Below are positions 25,050 through 35,520 of a stretch of DNA of 42,745 nucleotides, piece by piece. Positions within the stretch are counted from its first letter, which is position 1, and every line of letters begins with the position of its first letter. Both the position numbers and the translations under genes were made by a program. The notes under the pieces are model-generated. The model saw only the letters and a program-made list of their open reading frames with translations. It was not told where the DNA came from and made no database searches. The stretch comes from Acidimicrobiales bacterium (lineage in GTDB: Bacteria; Actinomycetota; Acidimicrobiia; Acidimicrobiales; MedAcidi-G1), in the NCBI GenBank assembly GCA_028823445.1, contig JAPKBH010000015.1, forward strand, positions 1 to 42,745, in the 5' to 3' direction.

Positions 25050-25247
25050 CTGAGGGCGAACTGTGGACAAACAACCAGTCATCCACAGGCCATTTGTGGG
25101 CCTGTCTGCACCTTGTGGACAATGGTGGATGAACGGTGTAAAAAGAAATACCCTGTTACCTGCACGAATGTCCACTCATCCACAATCCACAGCCCCTACT
25201 ATCCCCACTATCTATGTTGAACCTTCCAAGGAGAAAGTGAAGTACCT
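25050..25247. other. Probable oriC: dnaA-dnaN spacer with clustered DnaA boxes
   Basis: This 198-base spacer contains two perfect boxes of the TTGTCCACA type in reverse orientation (TGTGGACAA at 25062-25070 and 25114-25122) and two TCATCCACA copies (25079-25087, 25176-25184). It also has CAATCCACA (25183-25191, overlapping the previous one) and weaker relatives near 25124 and 25169. Such a cluster between dnaA and dnaN is the usual actinobacterial origin. A short A-rich stretch (25140-25150) might help unwinding, but no long AT-rich element is visible, so part of the origin may lie in the rpmH-dnaA gap. Confidence 0.85.
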
Positions 25248-25251
25248 GTGA
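25237..25251 (+). other. Possible 4-codon mini-ORF overlapping the dnaN start
   Basis: GTG AAG TAC CTG TGA begins 3 bases after AAGGAG, and its TGA overlaps the dnaN GTG. The Shine-Dalgarno sequence is 14 bases from the dnaN GTG, too far for normal use, so ribosomes may translate this mini-ORF and reinitiate at dnaN. This is read from the sequence; translation is unproven. Confidence 0.35.
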
Positions 25252-26342
25252 AGTTCCGTTGCGAACGAGATGTCCTCGACCATGCATTTACGATTGCTCG
25301 GCAAGCAACCTCCACTAGGGGTGGTGCTTTGCAAGTGCTTTCAGGATTGCATTTACAATTAACCGGCAATGATCTCACCGTTAGTGGTACTGATCACGAC
25401 CTCACTATTCAGGTGGCGGTTGACGTTGGTGGTCAAGAAAATGGTGCGACGGTCTTGCCGGCCAAACTGGCGTCAGACATTGTTCGTGCGTTAAGCAGCG
25501 GCCAAGTCGAGGTGACCATTGATGATGATGGCGCTAATTTATCTTCAGGGCGCAGCGATTTTAATTTACGCACAATGCCTGCCGATGAGTTTCCTCGTTT
25601 GGAACCACCTAGTGGAGAAACGGTTACTTTAGATGCCGCCGGGGTAGCAGCAGCACTTGATCAAGTAGTAACTGCAGCCAGCGGCGATGATTCTCGCCCA
25701 ATTTTAACTGGGGTATTGTTGGCCCCAGAAAATGACGGTCTTCGTTTTGTTGCTACAGATTCGTATCGTTTAGCAGTTCGTGATTTACCTGGTACTTCTG
25801 TTTTGCAAACCGATCAAACCGTGCTGGTTCCTTCACGAGCTCTTGAAGCAGTCGGGAAACTTCTTTCTGATGCCAATGAACTCACCGTGGCTTTTGGCGA
25901 ACACGATGCAACTTTTTGTGTGGGCGGCGTAAGCGTGTCAACACGTTTGATTGAAGGGGAGTTCCCCAACTACCGAAACCTCATTCCTAAAGATCACCCC
26001 AACACTTTGGTTATTGACCGAGCAGTTTTGACGAATGCTTTACGTAGGGTCCGCTTGTTGGCGCAAGAAAACACCCCGGTGCGGTTAGAAATGTCTGCTG
26101 ATGGGGTGGAGTTAATTGCCATTACCCAAGATGTGGGCCAGGCTCGAGAAACCATTGATGCGGAATATTCCGGGGAAGATTTAACGGTGGCTTTTAACCC
26201 GGGTTACCTTCTCGATGGGCTTGAAGTTTCTTCTGGTACCGAGGTGCGATTAGAAACCATCGACTCGTTAAAACCAGCGGTATTACGCAGTGTGGGCGAT
26301 GAGCAGTTTCTTTACCTGCTTATGCCGGTACGCGTGTCTTAA
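25248..26342 (+). CDS. dnaN: DNA polymerase III beta sliding clamp
   Basis: A 364-residue clamp of three repeated domains, starting MKFRCERDVLDHAFTIARQAT. It includes GRSDFNLRTMPADEFPRLE (end of domain I), TDSYRLAVRDLPG (domain II) and the C-terminal LMPVRV. It encircles DNA and tethers the polymerase. Start GTG 25248 has AAGGAG 14 bases away, with a mini-ORF between. recF begins five bases after the stop. A standard length for the family. Confidence 0.97.
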   Translation: MKFRCERDVLDHAFTIARQATSTRGGALQVLSGLHLQLTGNDLTVSGTDHDLTIQVAVDVGGQENGATVLPAKLASDIVRALSSGQVEVTIDDDGANLSSGRSDFNLRTMPADEFPRLEPPSGETVTLDAAGVAAALDQVVTAASGDDSRPILTGVLLAPENDGLRFVATDSYRLAVRDLPGTSVLQTDQTVLVPSRALEAVGKLLSDANELTVAFGEHDATFCVGGVSVSTRLIEGEFPNYRNLIPKDHPNTLVIDRAVLTNALRRVRLLAQENTPVRLEMSADGVELIAITQDVGQARETIDAEYSGEDLTVAFNPGYLLDGLEVSSGTEVRLETIDSLKPAVLRSVGDEQFLYLLMPVRVS

Positions 26343-26347
26343 CCCTT

Positions 26348-27424
26348 ATGCCGGTACGACGGCTTTGGCTTACTGATTTTCGAAACCATCAAACGGTTGA
26401 CCTCACTTTTGGTGAAGGCCTTACTGCCATTGTGGGAAACAACGGCCAAGGTAAAACCAATATTTTAGAAGGCTTAGCCTGGTTGTCTTTAGCGGGTTCG
26501 TTTCGGGGTGCCTCAACAGAAACTCTGGTTCGTAATGGGGAAAGTCAGGCCATAGTGCGAGCAGAAGTGATTTCTGGTACCCGCACAGTGTTGTTAGAAG
26601 CAGAGTTGTCGCTAACCGGGCGAAATAAAATTTTAGTGAACAGTAACCCGGTAAAACGAGCCCGTGACCTTTTAGGTTATTTACGCACCACAGTCTTTGC
26701 CCCTGACGATTTACGCCTGATTAAAGGAAGCCCTGGGGAGCGGCGTGAATATTTGGACCACCTGCTTATCAGTTTGCATCCCCGTAATTACGAACTTCAT
26801 ACTGCTTTGGACAAAGTATTACGGCAACGCAACACGTTATTAAAACAAGCAAAAGGCCGAAATACCCCAGACGTGTTGAGCACGCTTGATGTCTGGGATG
26901 CCAAACTTGTTGAAACTGGGGAAGCGTTAGTAGATGCTCGACGTCTTTTGGTTGAGCAACTCCAAGACCCTGTTTTTAAAATTTTGGTTGGCTTGCAGGG
27001 TGAGGGAGCAACAGGAACACTGCAATACCAATCAGTTTGGGCCGACCAAGGGCTCGCTGCTGCTTTAGAAGAGTCACGCTCTGATGACCTCCGTCGAGGA
27101 GTAACCACAGTGGGCCCTCACCGTGATGACCTGGTTATTACTCTTTCTGGTATGCCAGCTCGAATACAGGCTTCTCAAGGAGAGCAGCGATCATTAGCCC
27201 TTGCTTTGCGCTTGGGGGGCCACCAGGTGGTTGCTGATGCAGTGGGGGTGCACCCAGTAATTTTATTGGATGACGTTTTTTCTGAACTAGATGAAACCCG
27301 CTCCGCTGGGTTGGTTGCCTTGCTTCCTCAGTGTCAAACCTTGGTAACTTCAGCAGGCCAACTTCCTAAAGGGGTGACTACATCGCAAGTCGTTCATCTT
27401 GTTGAAGGAAAAATACAATCGTGA
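26348..27424 (+). CDS. recF: DNA replication and repair protein RecF
   Basis: A 358-residue SMC-like ATPase that helps load RecA at gaps. Walker A GNNGQGKTNILEGL is at about 31-44, the ABC signature region is ASQGEQRSLALALRLG, and Walker B is VILLDDVFSELDE. LWLTDFRNHQTVDL is the usual N terminus. It lies five bases after dnaN, and its stop overlaps the next GTG (GTGA), the conserved dnaN-recF-DUF721 arrangement. Confidence 0.96.
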   Translation: MPVRRLWLTDFRNHQTVDLTFGEGLTAIVGNNGQGKTNILEGLAWLSLAGSFRGASTETLVRNGESQAIVRAEVISGTRTVLLEAELSLTGRNKILVNSNPVKRARDLLGYLRTTVFAPDDLRLIKGSPGERREYLDHLLISLHPRNYELHTALDKVLRQRNTLLKQAKGRNTPDVLSTLDVWDAKLVETGEALVDARRLLVEQLQDPVFKILVGLQGEGATGTLQYQSVWADQGLAAALEESRSDDLRRGVTTVGPHRDDLVITLSGMPARIQASQGEQRSLALALRLGGHQVVADAVGVHPVILLDDVFSELDETRSAGLVALLPQCQTLVTSAGQLPKGVTTSQVVHLVEGKIQS

Positions 27425-27738
27425 TACAACGCAGAAGAGTTCCGACGCCGCTACGGCAAAGCTTGGAACGCCTTATGGCTGATATGGGTGCACCAGAAAT
27501 CGATGCCACCACAGAGATCATCAAGGCGTGGCCAGAATTAATGGGCCCCGAGTTAGCTACTCGAGTTCAAGCGGTTGCCGTAAAAGGCTCTGTTTTGTTA
27601 GTTCGAGTAGAGGACCCCGCTTGGGCGAGTCAAATAACTTGGCTAGAAGCGCAACTTTTAGAGCGAATCGAAGGCCTGGTTGGGCCAGGAAAAATCACTA
27701 AAGTACAGGTTCGTGTGCGACCAAACGAGTATCGCTAA
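27421..27738 (+). CDS. DciA-like (DUF721) helicase-loading protein
   Basis: A 105-residue protein with a C-terminal KH-like DUF721 fold: IIKAWPELMGPELATRVQAVAVKGSVLLVRVEDPAWASQI, followed by LLERIEGL. DciA is the ancestral bacterial loader of DnaB at the origin, and no DnaC or DnaI is visible here. Start GTG 27421 overlaps the recF stop. It matches the small gene between recF and gyrB in mycobacteria. The N terminus is short, without the long disordered extension of some homologues. Confidence 0.85.
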   Translation: MIQRRRVPTPLRQSLERLMADMGAPEIDATTEIIKAWPELMGPELATRVQAVAVKGSVLLVRVEDPAWASQITWLEAQLLERIEGLVGPGKITKVQVRVRPNEYR

Positions 27739-27817
27739 ACGTCCATATTTTTGGCTGTGTTTTTTTAAAGAGCGATAGTTTTTGCTCTTGATTATTGATC
27801 CATATTTTGCGTGGTGA

Positions 27818-29857
<2,040 letters not shown>

Positions 29858-29865
29858 GGGTCATT

Positions 29866-32382
29866 ATGAGCGATACCAACGACACGCCAACAGAAAACAT
29901 ACCGATGGGCACTATTGAGCCCATTGCAATCCAAGAAGAGATGGAACAATCCTTTTTGGATTACGCCATGTCGGTCATTGTTTCTCGTGCGCTCCCTGAT
30001 GCGCGAGATGGTTTAAAACCAGTGCATCGCCGAATTTTGTGGGGTATGTACGACCTGGGGGCTCGCCCCGACCGGCCAACTATGAAATGTGCTCGGGTTA
30101 CCGGCGAAGTTATGGGTAAATACCATCCGCACGGGGATTTAGCTATTTACGATGCGTTGGTGCGCATGGCACAAAACTTCAGTTTGCGCCATCCAGTTAT
30201 TCACCCCAAAGGCAACTTTGGTTACTCTCCTGATGATTCGGCGGCTGCCGCTCGTTACACCGAGTGTCGTTTGGACCCCATTGCTTTGGCTCTTCTCAAC
30301 GGGATCGACGAAGACACGGTTGATTTTATAGACAACTATTCGGGTGAGTTCAGTGAGCCCGAAGTATTGCCGGCTCGTTTTCCTAACTTGTTGGTTAATG
30401 GAAGCCAAGGCATTGCTGTGGGGATGGCCACCAACATTGCTCCCCATAACTTGGGTGAGGTTATTGATGCCACCATGCATCTCATTGATAACCCAGAAGC
30501 CACCCCAGATGATTTGATGCAGTTCATGCCAGCTCCAGATTTCCCCACTGGCGCATTTATTTTGGGTCGAGCCGGAAGCCGGGATGCTTACCGCACCGGC
30601 AAAGGCAGCATCCGCATGCGAGCTCGTACAGAAATAGAAGAGGGTAAACGGACCAACCGTATTGTGGTGAGCGAGTTGCCTTACCAGGCCAGCCCAAACC
30701 AAATCATGGTCAAAATTCGTGACCTCGTTGATAGCCGTGAAATCGAAGGTATTTCTGATATCAACGACGAGTCGGCGCAAGGAAAAACCCGTATTGTTAT
30801 TACCTTAAAACGGGATGCTCCGGCATTAGTAATTTTGAACAACCTCTTTAAGCGAACACCGTTAGAGACCACTTTTTCGGTGAACTCGGTGGCGTTAGTT
30901 GATGGGGTGCCTCGCCTTTTGAACTTGCGGGAACTTCTGGTTGCTTATATTGAGCATCAGGTGGAGGTTGTTACCCGCCGTTCGCAGTACCGGCTAGAAA
31001 AGGCCCGGGCTGAATCTCACATCACTGAAGGTTTAATCAAAGCCTTAGACCAAATAGATCAAATCATTGCCTTCATTCGCTCTTCAGAAGACCGTAGTCA
31101 TGCCCGTGAAGGGTTAATGGGTGAGGATTTTGGTTTCACTGAAATTCAAGCGAACCATATTTTAGATATGCAGTTAGTCCGTCTTACTCGTTTGGGTAGA
31201 ACCAATTTAGAGGCACGGTTAGCTGAGCTTAAAATCATTATGGAAGCTCTGAAAGCCATATTGGGTGACGAAGTACAACTTCGCGAGGTCATCAAAGAAG
31301 AAATGCAAGCGGTTCGTGAAGCTCACGCCACGCCACGAAAAAGCGAACTGATGGTCGACCCAGGCTCGCTTGATGTTGAAGATTTGATTGATGATGAAGA
31401 ACAAGTGTTCACCATGAGTGCCGGCGGGTATGTGAAGCTAATGCCCGCTGATGAGTTTCGCACTCAGGGTCGCGGGGGTCGCGGGGTCGCTGGAGCTCGT
31501 CTTAAAGACGAAGATGTGGTTACCCACTTGTTGCATACCTCTGCGCATGCATATTTGTTGTTCTTTTCTACCCGGGGCAAGGTGTATCGCTTAAAAGCGC
31601 ATCAGGTGCCGGTAGCGAGTCGCACGGCACGCGGCACCGCCATTATTAATTTGCTGCCATTAGAGGCAGAAGAACGCATTCAAGCAGTGATCGATACCAG
31701 AGATTACGAAGCACACCGTTTCTTGTTTTTTGCTACCCGTAGTGGTCGAGTAAAAAAGACGCAGTTCTCTGCTTATGACTCTTCGTTAAAAGCGGGCCTT
31801 ATCGCTATCAAACTCAATGACGGCGATGAATTGGTTGATGTTATGGCCACCAGCGGAGAAGACGACTTGTTGTTGGTGTCTCGGTCGGGCCAAACCTTAC
31901 GAATGGATGAATCATCAGTCCGAGCTATGGGCCGTACCGCTGCTGGGGTACGAGGGATGAAGTTTCGAGCGGACGATGAACTTCTGTCTTGTGCTGTAGT
32001 ACAGCCTGGGGCTACCGTTTTACATTTGACGACACAAGGGTTCGGTAAACGAACCAACCTTGATGAGTTTTCTACCAAAGGTCGGGGCGGGTTAGGGGTG
32101 CGTGGCATCGGGGTAACCGAAGAACGCGGCCAGGTAGCAGGGGCGGTGGTGGTTAACGAAGATGATGATATTTTTGCGGTGACCTCTGGTGGGGTGATTA
32201 TCCGTATGTCGGTTTTAGATATTTCGGTGCAAGGAAGAGGCGCTACCGGAGTCCGGGTAATGAACCCTGATGATGGGCATCACGTGGTGGCGTTGTCTCG
32301 GGTTCCCGCTGAAGACATGAGCGAAGACGAAGCTGAAAACGAAAACGAAGCTGAAGTTGAAGCTGTCGACCCTGAAGAATAA
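29866..32382 (+). CDS. gyrA: DNA gyrase subunit A, with Leu at the quinolone-site serine position
   Basis: The 838-residue cutting and rejoining subunit. The catalytic Tyr is Y131 (AAAARYTECR). The quinolone-resistance region reads GKYHPHGDLAIYDAL (85-99). L92 stands where E. coli has Ser83 and M. tuberculosis Ala90, while the acidic partner Asp96 (E. coli Asp87) is kept. A GyrA-box-like QGRGGRGV (about 525-540) precedes the six-bladed C-terminal propeller. The tail is acidic (EDEAENENEAEVEAVDPEE). It forms an operon with gyrB. Confidence 0.97.
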   Translation: MSDTNDTPTENIPMGTIEPIAIQEEMEQSFLDYAMSVIVSRALPDARDGLKPVHRRILWGMYDLGARPDRPTMKCARVTGEVMGKYHPHGDLAIYDALVRMAQNFSLRHPVIHPKGNFGYSPDDSAAAARYTECRLDPIALALLNGIDEDTVDFIDNYSGEFSEPEVLPARFPNLLVNGSQGIAVGMATNIAPHNLGEVIDATMHLIDNPEATPDDLMQFMPAPDFPTGAFILGRAGSRDAYRTGKGSIRMRARTEIEEGKRTNRIVVSELPYQASPNQIMVKIRDLVDSREIEGISDINDESAQGKTRIVITLKRDAPALVILNNLFKRTPLETTFSVNSVALVDGVPRLLNLRELLVAYIEHQVEVVTRRSQYRLEKARAESHITEGLIKALDQIDQIIAFIRSSEDRSHAREGLMGEDFGFTEIQANHILDMQLVRLTRLGRTNLEARLAELKIIMEALKAILGDEVQLREVIKEEMQAVREAHATPRKSELMVDPGSLDVEDLIDDEEQVFTMSAGGYVKLMPADEFRTQGRGGRGVAGARLKDEDVVTHLLHTSAHAYLLFFSTRGKVYRLKAHQVPVASRTARGTAIINLLPLEAEERIQAVIDTRDYEAHRFLFFATRSGRVKKTQFSAYDSSLKAGLIAIKLNDGDELVDVMATSGEDDLLLVSRSGQTLRMDESSVRAMGRTAAGVRGMKFRADDELLSCAVVQPGATVLHLTTQGFGKRTNLDEFSTKGRGGLGVRGIGVTEERGQVAGAVVVNEDDDIFAVTSGGVIIRMSVLDISVQGRGATGVRVMNPDDGHHVVALSRVPAEDMSEDEAENENEAEVEAVDPEE

Positions 32383-32444
32383 ATTGTAAGCAACAAAACT
32401 TTCCCTTTTGTATTCCAATTACTTGGAGACCAAGTGAGGAAATT

Positions 32445-32780
32445 ATGTTGTTTAAAAAAGAACCCCTTAATAACCAAGGTCAAATTTTACCCTTAATGGC
32501 TTTGTTGGTTTTACTGGCGGTGGGTTTAGCGATTCTTGCTGCGGAGTTAGGGGCGGTGGCGGTGGAGCGTGCGCAAGCCCGTACGGCAGCAGACGCCGCA
32601 GCGTTAGCAGCAGCAACTGAACGAATCAACCCGGAAAAAGCAGCACGCATAATAGCCACCAGCAATGGAGCGACCCTGGAGTCATTCCGTCGTGATGGTT
32701 CTGAGGTGGTAATTGTGGTTCGGGTTGGTCGGGCGAGGGCCACTGCTAAGGCGCAAAGTGTGACCAGTTTTATCCCTTGA
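32445..32780 (+). CDS. TadE/TadG-like small pseudopilin-family protein (Rv3654c-like)
   Basis: A 111-residue protein. A short N terminus ends NNQGQILPLMALLVLLAVGLAILAAELGAVAVERAQARTAADAAALAAA, with one hydrophobic helix (about 15-36) followed by the Ala-rich TadE/G-like segment. This is the pattern of actinobacterial helicase-associated or tight-adherence TadE/G-like proteins. GAGGAAATT precedes the ATG. No other tad/flp pilus gene is nearby, so assembly into a pilus is doubtful. Its stop overlaps a TTG-started version of the next gene, but I start that gene later. Confidence 0.7.
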   Translation: MLFKKEPLNNQGQILPLMALLVLLAVGLAILAAELGAVAVERAQARTAADAAALAAATERINPEKAARIIATSNGATLESFRRDGSEVVIVVRVGRARATAKAQSVTSFIP

Positions 32781-32803
32781 AAAGAGAGTTTCGAAGGGTA
32801 AAT

Positions 32804-33568
32804 ATGAGGCGACCGCAACCAACTGCTCGGATTCCTCTAGACTCACCGGTCGTGGAAGAAGAATCTGAACAGGCTGAAAACGAAGAGGTGGTTGACCCCA
32901 CGTCAGGGAGTGACGAACTTCCTGAATTGGGTGGACCAGCGACTACCGCAGCGCGCCTTGAAGACCTTTTTCAAAGCAGCGGAGATGAACAACCAACAGA
33001 GTTTGAGCCAACGGGTGAAAACGAAAAAGAGTTCTTTGATGCAGAATTAAGCCCAGAAAAAGTTTCTCGTTTTCGCAAGCCAGAAAAAGAACTGAAACCT
33101 GAACGTATTACTGGAAGAGAGCGCGGCGGGTTTCGCGTACGCCGGGTGCGTCGACTTTTGCGCCATATCGAACCTTGGTCGGTACTTAAAATTGGTTTAA
33201 TTTTTTACTTGTGTGTATGGGGTATGACGGTTATTGCCACCTCCATGGTTTGGGGAGCAGCCAGCGATGCCGGAACTATTGAAAAAGTTGAGCATTTCAT
33301 TGCACAACTGTTTGCCTTAGAAGACTTTGCTTTTGACACAGAACAAATCTTCCGCATCTTTGTTTTGGGCGGTTTGGTCATGGTGGTGGGTGGTACCGCA
33401 ACCACCGTGGTGTTGGTCGTGGTCTTTAACCTGATCAGCGATTTGATGGGCGGTATTCGTTTTACGGTCATCGAAGAAGAGACCGCAGTACGGAGAAGGA
33501 AGGTTCGTTCGGGTGACCGGGTGCTTCCCAAATTAGGAAATAAGAGACAACCTCCCCCAACCGGGTAG
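32804..33568 (+). CDS. DUF3566 membrane protein (Rv0007-like)
   Basis: A 254-residue protein with a long acidic, disordered N terminus (about 1-100), a basic stretch (RVRRVRRLLRHIEPWSVLKIG) and the DUF3566 domain with two transmembrane helices (about 132-155 and 190-215), ending GGIRFTVIEEE plus a basic tail. The same family follows gyrA and precedes tRNA-Ile in mycobacteria, where it is suggested to act in cell division or morphology. I chose ATG 32804 because AAGGG lies 5 bases upstream; a TTG at 32777 would add nine residues. Confidence 0.85.
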   Translation: MRRPQPTARIPLDSPVVEEESEQAENEEVVDPTSGSDELPELGGPATTAARLEDLFQSSGDEQPTEFEPTGENEKEFFDAELSPEKVSRFRKPEKELKPERITGRERGGFRVRRVRRLLRHIEPWSVLKIGLIFYLCVWGMTVIATSMVWGAASDAGTIEKVEHFIAQLFALEDFAFDTEQIFRIFVLGGLVMVVGGTATTVVLVVVFNLISDLMGGIRFTVIEEETAVRRRKVRSGDRVLPKLGNKRQPPPTG

Positions 33569-33606
33569 CGACCGACCACTTGCCGGCGATACCGTTTTGG
33601 CACTGC

Positions 33607-33680
<74 letters not shown>

Positions 33681-33714
33681 CGTAACCCGCAGGATTAGGA
33701 GTAGGGCCGAGATC

Positions 33715-33855
33715 ATGATGCGCACTATCCGTGGAGCTCTTGAATCAGTTATGGCTGCTGCTGCCGTGGCGAGCGTTTTTCGGGCCATTGGTATCACCCG
33801 TACCCCTCGTCAAACGGGTGGGTGGCGCCGTCTTGAAGGTCCGGATCTTCAGTGA
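33715..33855 (+). CDS. Small 46-residue hypothetical protein between tRNA-Ile and a dehydrogenase gene
   Basis: ATG ATG at 33715 opens a 46-residue frame (MMRTIRGALESVMAAAAVASVF, then RAIGITRTPRQTGGWRRLEGPDLQ). An Ala-rich helix is followed by a basic tail. AGGAG and AGGG lie upstream but 8-13 bases away. The TGA overlaps the next ATG (TGATG), and the end of this ORF supplies the GAAGG that could serve as its ribosome-binding site, which argues for coupled translation. I do not recognise a family. It may be a real small protein or a coupling leader. Confidence 0.45.
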   Translation: MMRTIRGALESVMAAAAVASVFRAIGITRTPRQTGGWRRLEGPDLQ

Positions 33856-34850
33856 TGAGAGTTGCTGTTTTAGGGGCTGGAGCAGTAGGAGCACGGGTGG
33901 CTCGCCAATTACTGTCGGGGGACTTAGTTGACCAAGTGGTGTTACGTGACACGGACGCCGACCGTTTAGCTTGGGTTTCTCGGTCGCTGGGTGACCGGCT
34001 CATTATTGAACATGCCCCTTTTCCGGCTTCTCTGGAGGCTGATGTGGTGGTGGTAGCGACCCCGGGGGGTACTCAACTCCCGGCTGTGGTTGATGCTTTA
34101 GCGCATCAACGTCCGGTCATAACAACTGGTGATGGTTTGGCAGAAACGGTGGCGATGTTGAAGTTGGCTCCTCAAGCACAAGAAGCGGGAGTTTCGGTGG
34201 TTTTGGGAGCTGGGTTTGCTCCTGGTTTGAGTTGTGTACTGGCGGCTCATGGGGCAATGTGGCTTGATCATGTAGAAGAGATTCATGTTGCTAAAGCAGG
34301 CACTGGGGGGCCGGCGTGTGCTTTGGTGCATCATCGGGCGTTGAGTCGCATTGCTTACGATTGGCGCCAGGGGCAGTGGGCGCGTAACCCGGGTGGTTCG
34401 GGGCGGTCATTGTGCTGGTTTCCTGAACCGGTGGGCCCACAGGATTGTTATCGAGCAGCTTTGGTGGGCCCCGTGCTTTTACACCATGCTTTTCCGCAAG
34501 CAGAGTGGATTACCTCTCGGGTTTCTGCAACCCGTAGAGACCGCCTGTCGGCTCCGTTGCCAATGTTGGCGCCTCCTCACTCAGAAGGCGGCCCGGGGGC
34601 GATACGGGTGGAATTACAAGGTAAACAAAATGGTGCACATAAGGCGGTGGTGTTGGGGGTTACGGAGCGCCCGGCGGTGGCGGCGGCCACGGTGGCGGCT
34701 ATTGCTGCTGAGTGGGCGTTAACGGGCCGCTTAAAAAAACAAGGGATGGCTGGTTTGGCTGAAATGGTTGACCCGGTGGGTTTTTTGCATGATGTGCAGG
34801 CACGCGGGTTGGTGGTAGAAATTTTTGAAGGTGACCATGCGCCGACCTAA
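33855..34850 (+). CDS. Saccharopine-dehydrogenase-like NAD(P)-binding protein
   Basis: A 331-residue protein with an N-terminal Rossmann fold: RVAVLGAGAVGARVARQLL (GxGxxG type), an acid-ended second strand (LRDTDADRL), then VVVATPGGTQLPAVVDAL. GAGFAPGLSCVLA and a catalytic-domain-like remainder resemble saccharopine dehydrogenase family reductases. The substrate is unknown; lysine synthesis genes are not nearby. ATG 33855 shares its A with the upstream small ORF stop; a GTG at 33852 is also possible. The 3' end overlaps the next gene. Confidence 0.75.
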   Translation: MRVAVLGAGAVGARVARQLLSGDLVDQVVLRDTDADRLAWVSRSLGDRLIIEHAPFPASLEADVVVVATPGGTQLPAVVDALAHQRPVITTGDGLAETVAMLKLAPQAQEAGVSVVLGAGFAPGLSCVLAAHGAMWLDHVEEIHVAKAGTGGPACALVHHRALSRIAYDWRQGQWARNPGGSGRSLCWFPEPVGPQDCYRAALVGPVLLHHAFPQAEWITSRVSATRRDRLSAPLPMLAPPHSEGGPGAIRVELQGKQNGAHKAVVLGVTERPAVAAATVAAIAAEWALTGRLKKQGMAGLAEMVDPVGFLHDVQARGLVVEIFEGDHAPT

Positions 34851-35520
34851 GGGTCTGTGGTGGTTTTTGTTGGTTGCCGCAGGGTGCGGCACGGGGGCGG
34901 TGCAGGTAGTGCCCTCATCAACGCTGGCTGCCACAACAACAATGACTGTTTCTTCAACAACGGTGGCGGTGGATTTATCTGAGGTTGAAGAAGTGGGAAA
35001 CTTAAGTCGGGACCACACACCGTTTGATGTGGACTATGCCACGGTTCCTCCTTCTGGAGGGGACCATTTTGATGTGTGGCACAACTGTGGTGTTTATTCG
35101 GTTGAGTTACACGATGAAATGGCAGTGCATTCGTTGGAGCACGGTACGGTTTGGGTGACGTATTTACCAAGTTTAAACGAAGATAATGTTTCGTATTTGG
35201 CGGAATTGTTTAGCAGTAATGAGAAGTTGTTGATGTCGCCTTATCCGAAGCAGCTTGCACCGGTGGTGGTTACTTCGTGGGGTCGGCGTTTAGAGATTCA
35301 AGAAGTAGACGACCCAAGAATCTTGGCTTTTGTTGAGGCTTTTACCGATGCGGAGGATTCCCCAGAACCTGGGGTGCGCTGCACTGATGGTTTAGGGGTG
35401 CCTCCTGATGAGCCGTTTGCGCCGGCGAAAAGTTTAGGAGTTCAGGGTTTTGATGATGGCTTGATGGAGGCTTGGGTTGGCCGCTATGGCGCTGCCTCCT
35501 TGAGCGGTAACGTTTCCTGA
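34837..35520 (+). CDS. DUF3105 lipoprotein
   Basis: A 227-residue protein starting MRRPKGLWWFLLVAAGC, a short basic-hydrophobic signal with a lipobox-like AAGC, then a Thr/Ser/Val linker. The DUF3105 domain shows YATVPPSGGDHFDVWHNCGVYS and MAVHSLEHGTVWVTYLP, whose His residues are typical of the family and may bind metal. I chose ATG 34837 (GAAGG 5 bases upstream) over TTG 34825. The last 87 bases overlap the end of the convergent phosphatase gene. The family function is unknown. Confidence 0.85.
   Translation: MRRPKGLWWFLLVAAGCGTGAVQVVPSSTLAATTTMTVSSTTVAVDLSEVEEVGNLSRDHTPFDVDYATVPPSGGDHFDVWHNCGVYSVELHDEMAVHSLEHGTVWVTYLPSLNEDNVSYLAELFSSNEKLLMSPYPKQLAPVVVTSWGRRLEIQEVDDPRILAFVEAFTDAEDSPEPGVRCTDGLGVPPDEPFAPAKSLGVQGFDDGLMEAWVGRYGAASLSGNVS

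Noticed and set aside
30139-30780. 213-codon antisense frame inside gyrA
   Set aside because: A long frame is expected opposite a long coding gene; no start signal or recognisable domain.
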